From assembly GCA_965198715.1 (NCBI GenBank), contig CBDAPV010000001.1, positions 1,798,001 through 1,862,000 on the forward strand: DNA of 64,000 nucleotides. The letters run 5' to 3'. Below are positions 63,821 to 64,000 of the stretch, piece by piece; the first letter of the stretch is position 1; each line of letters starts with the position of its first letter. The translations under genes were made by a program, and so were the position numbers. The stretch is from RH-AL1 sp965198715. GTDB lineage: Bacteria > Pseudomonadota > Alphaproteobacteria > Rhizobiales > Beijerinckiaceae. Under the pieces are notes generated by a model. It searched no databases, had not been told where the DNA came from, and saw nothing but the letters and a program-made list of their open reading frames with translations.

Positions 63821-64000
63821 ATGTCCGCGGAAGACACCATCAAGAGCGCCGTCGAAGGCAACGACGTGATGCTGTTCATGAAAGGGACGCCGCAGTTCCC
63901 GCAGTGCGGTTTCTCGAGCCAGGTCGTGCAGATCCTGAACTACCTGGAAGTGCCCTATCACACGGTCAACGTGCTGGAGAGCGATGAGATGCGCCAGGGC
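63821..64000 (+). CDS. grxD: Monothiol glutaredoxin (Grx4 family), 5' part
   Basis: The first 60 residues are present; the gene runs off the window end. It shows VMLFMKGTPQFPQCGFSSQV, whose CGFS is the monothiol active site with C29 as the cysteine that binds glutathione and the [2Fe-2S] cluster. The protein carries and delivers Fe-S clusters and usually pairs with BolA. In many alphaproteobacteria the order is purS-purQ-purL-bolA-grxD; here purS and grxD are separated by two unrelated genes. Confidence 0.92.
   Translation, partial: MSAEDTIKSAVEGNDVMLFMKGTPQFPQCGFSSQVVQILNYLEVPYHTVNVLESDEMRQG

Overview
The window comes from a GC-rich alphaproteobacterium, probably of the Hyphomicrobiales (rhizobial/Methylobacterium-like) sphere. 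The basis is the IS complement (IS630 with an A/B frameshift, IS701, IS21, IS427-group IS5, IS1380), the recombinase-DUF2924-DUF3489 modules, a PaoABC-type aldehyde oxidase and a DUF6502/DUF5666 pair. No rRNA or species marker is present, so genus is not assigned.

Positions 1 to about 44,460 form a mosaic accessory island that codes for a cell-surface polysaccharide and is heavily worn by mobile DNA. Polysaccharide genes: rfbF-rfbG-C-methyltransferase plus a decayed 3,5-epimerase and a truncated reductase (4613-8342, CDP-6-deoxyhexose pathway); an unknown secreted protein and a GT92-like glycosyltransferase (11145-13201); a GT61-discoidin fusion, a methyltransferase and an 887-residue double GT2 enzyme (14674-19683, minus strand); a Wzm-type ABC export permease (21671-22507) with a truncated inverted duplicate at the left edge (258-776); a secreted tail-fibre-like protein and a methyltransferase (31714-33546); and a 1310-residue triple GT2 glycosyltransferase (35540-39472) between two near-identical IS5 copies. 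A ~35-residue repeat ending in a G-x2-E-G-R-like motif recurs in three unrelated enzymes of the locus. The wzt ATPase is not in the window.

The mobile layer includes three copies of a module made of a 79-aa ORF, a DUF3489 protein, a DUF2924 protein and a large serine recombinase. Copy A (776-2270, minus) lost its recombinase, copy B (23841-26947) is frameshifted and cut by IS21, and copy C (40967-44212) is intact. Each has a GTCTCC-N4-GGAGAC palindrome upstream. IS21 is itself interrupted by IS630. Long direct and inverted repeats make deletions or inversions of 10-21 kb plausible.

The island ends beside a tRNA-Gln gene (44463-44537). Beyond it lies conventional high-GC chromosome: YihY/BrkB membrane protein, paoABC aldehyde oxidase, a secreted phospholipase A2-like protein, lpdA, a flavin amine oxidase plus a chimeric relic of a paralogue, tRNA-Lys, a GGDEF-EAL protein, a DUF6502-DUF5666 pair behind twin palindromes, purS, an FAD oxidoreductase/membrane protein pair, and the start of a monothiol glutaredoxin gene cut by the window end.
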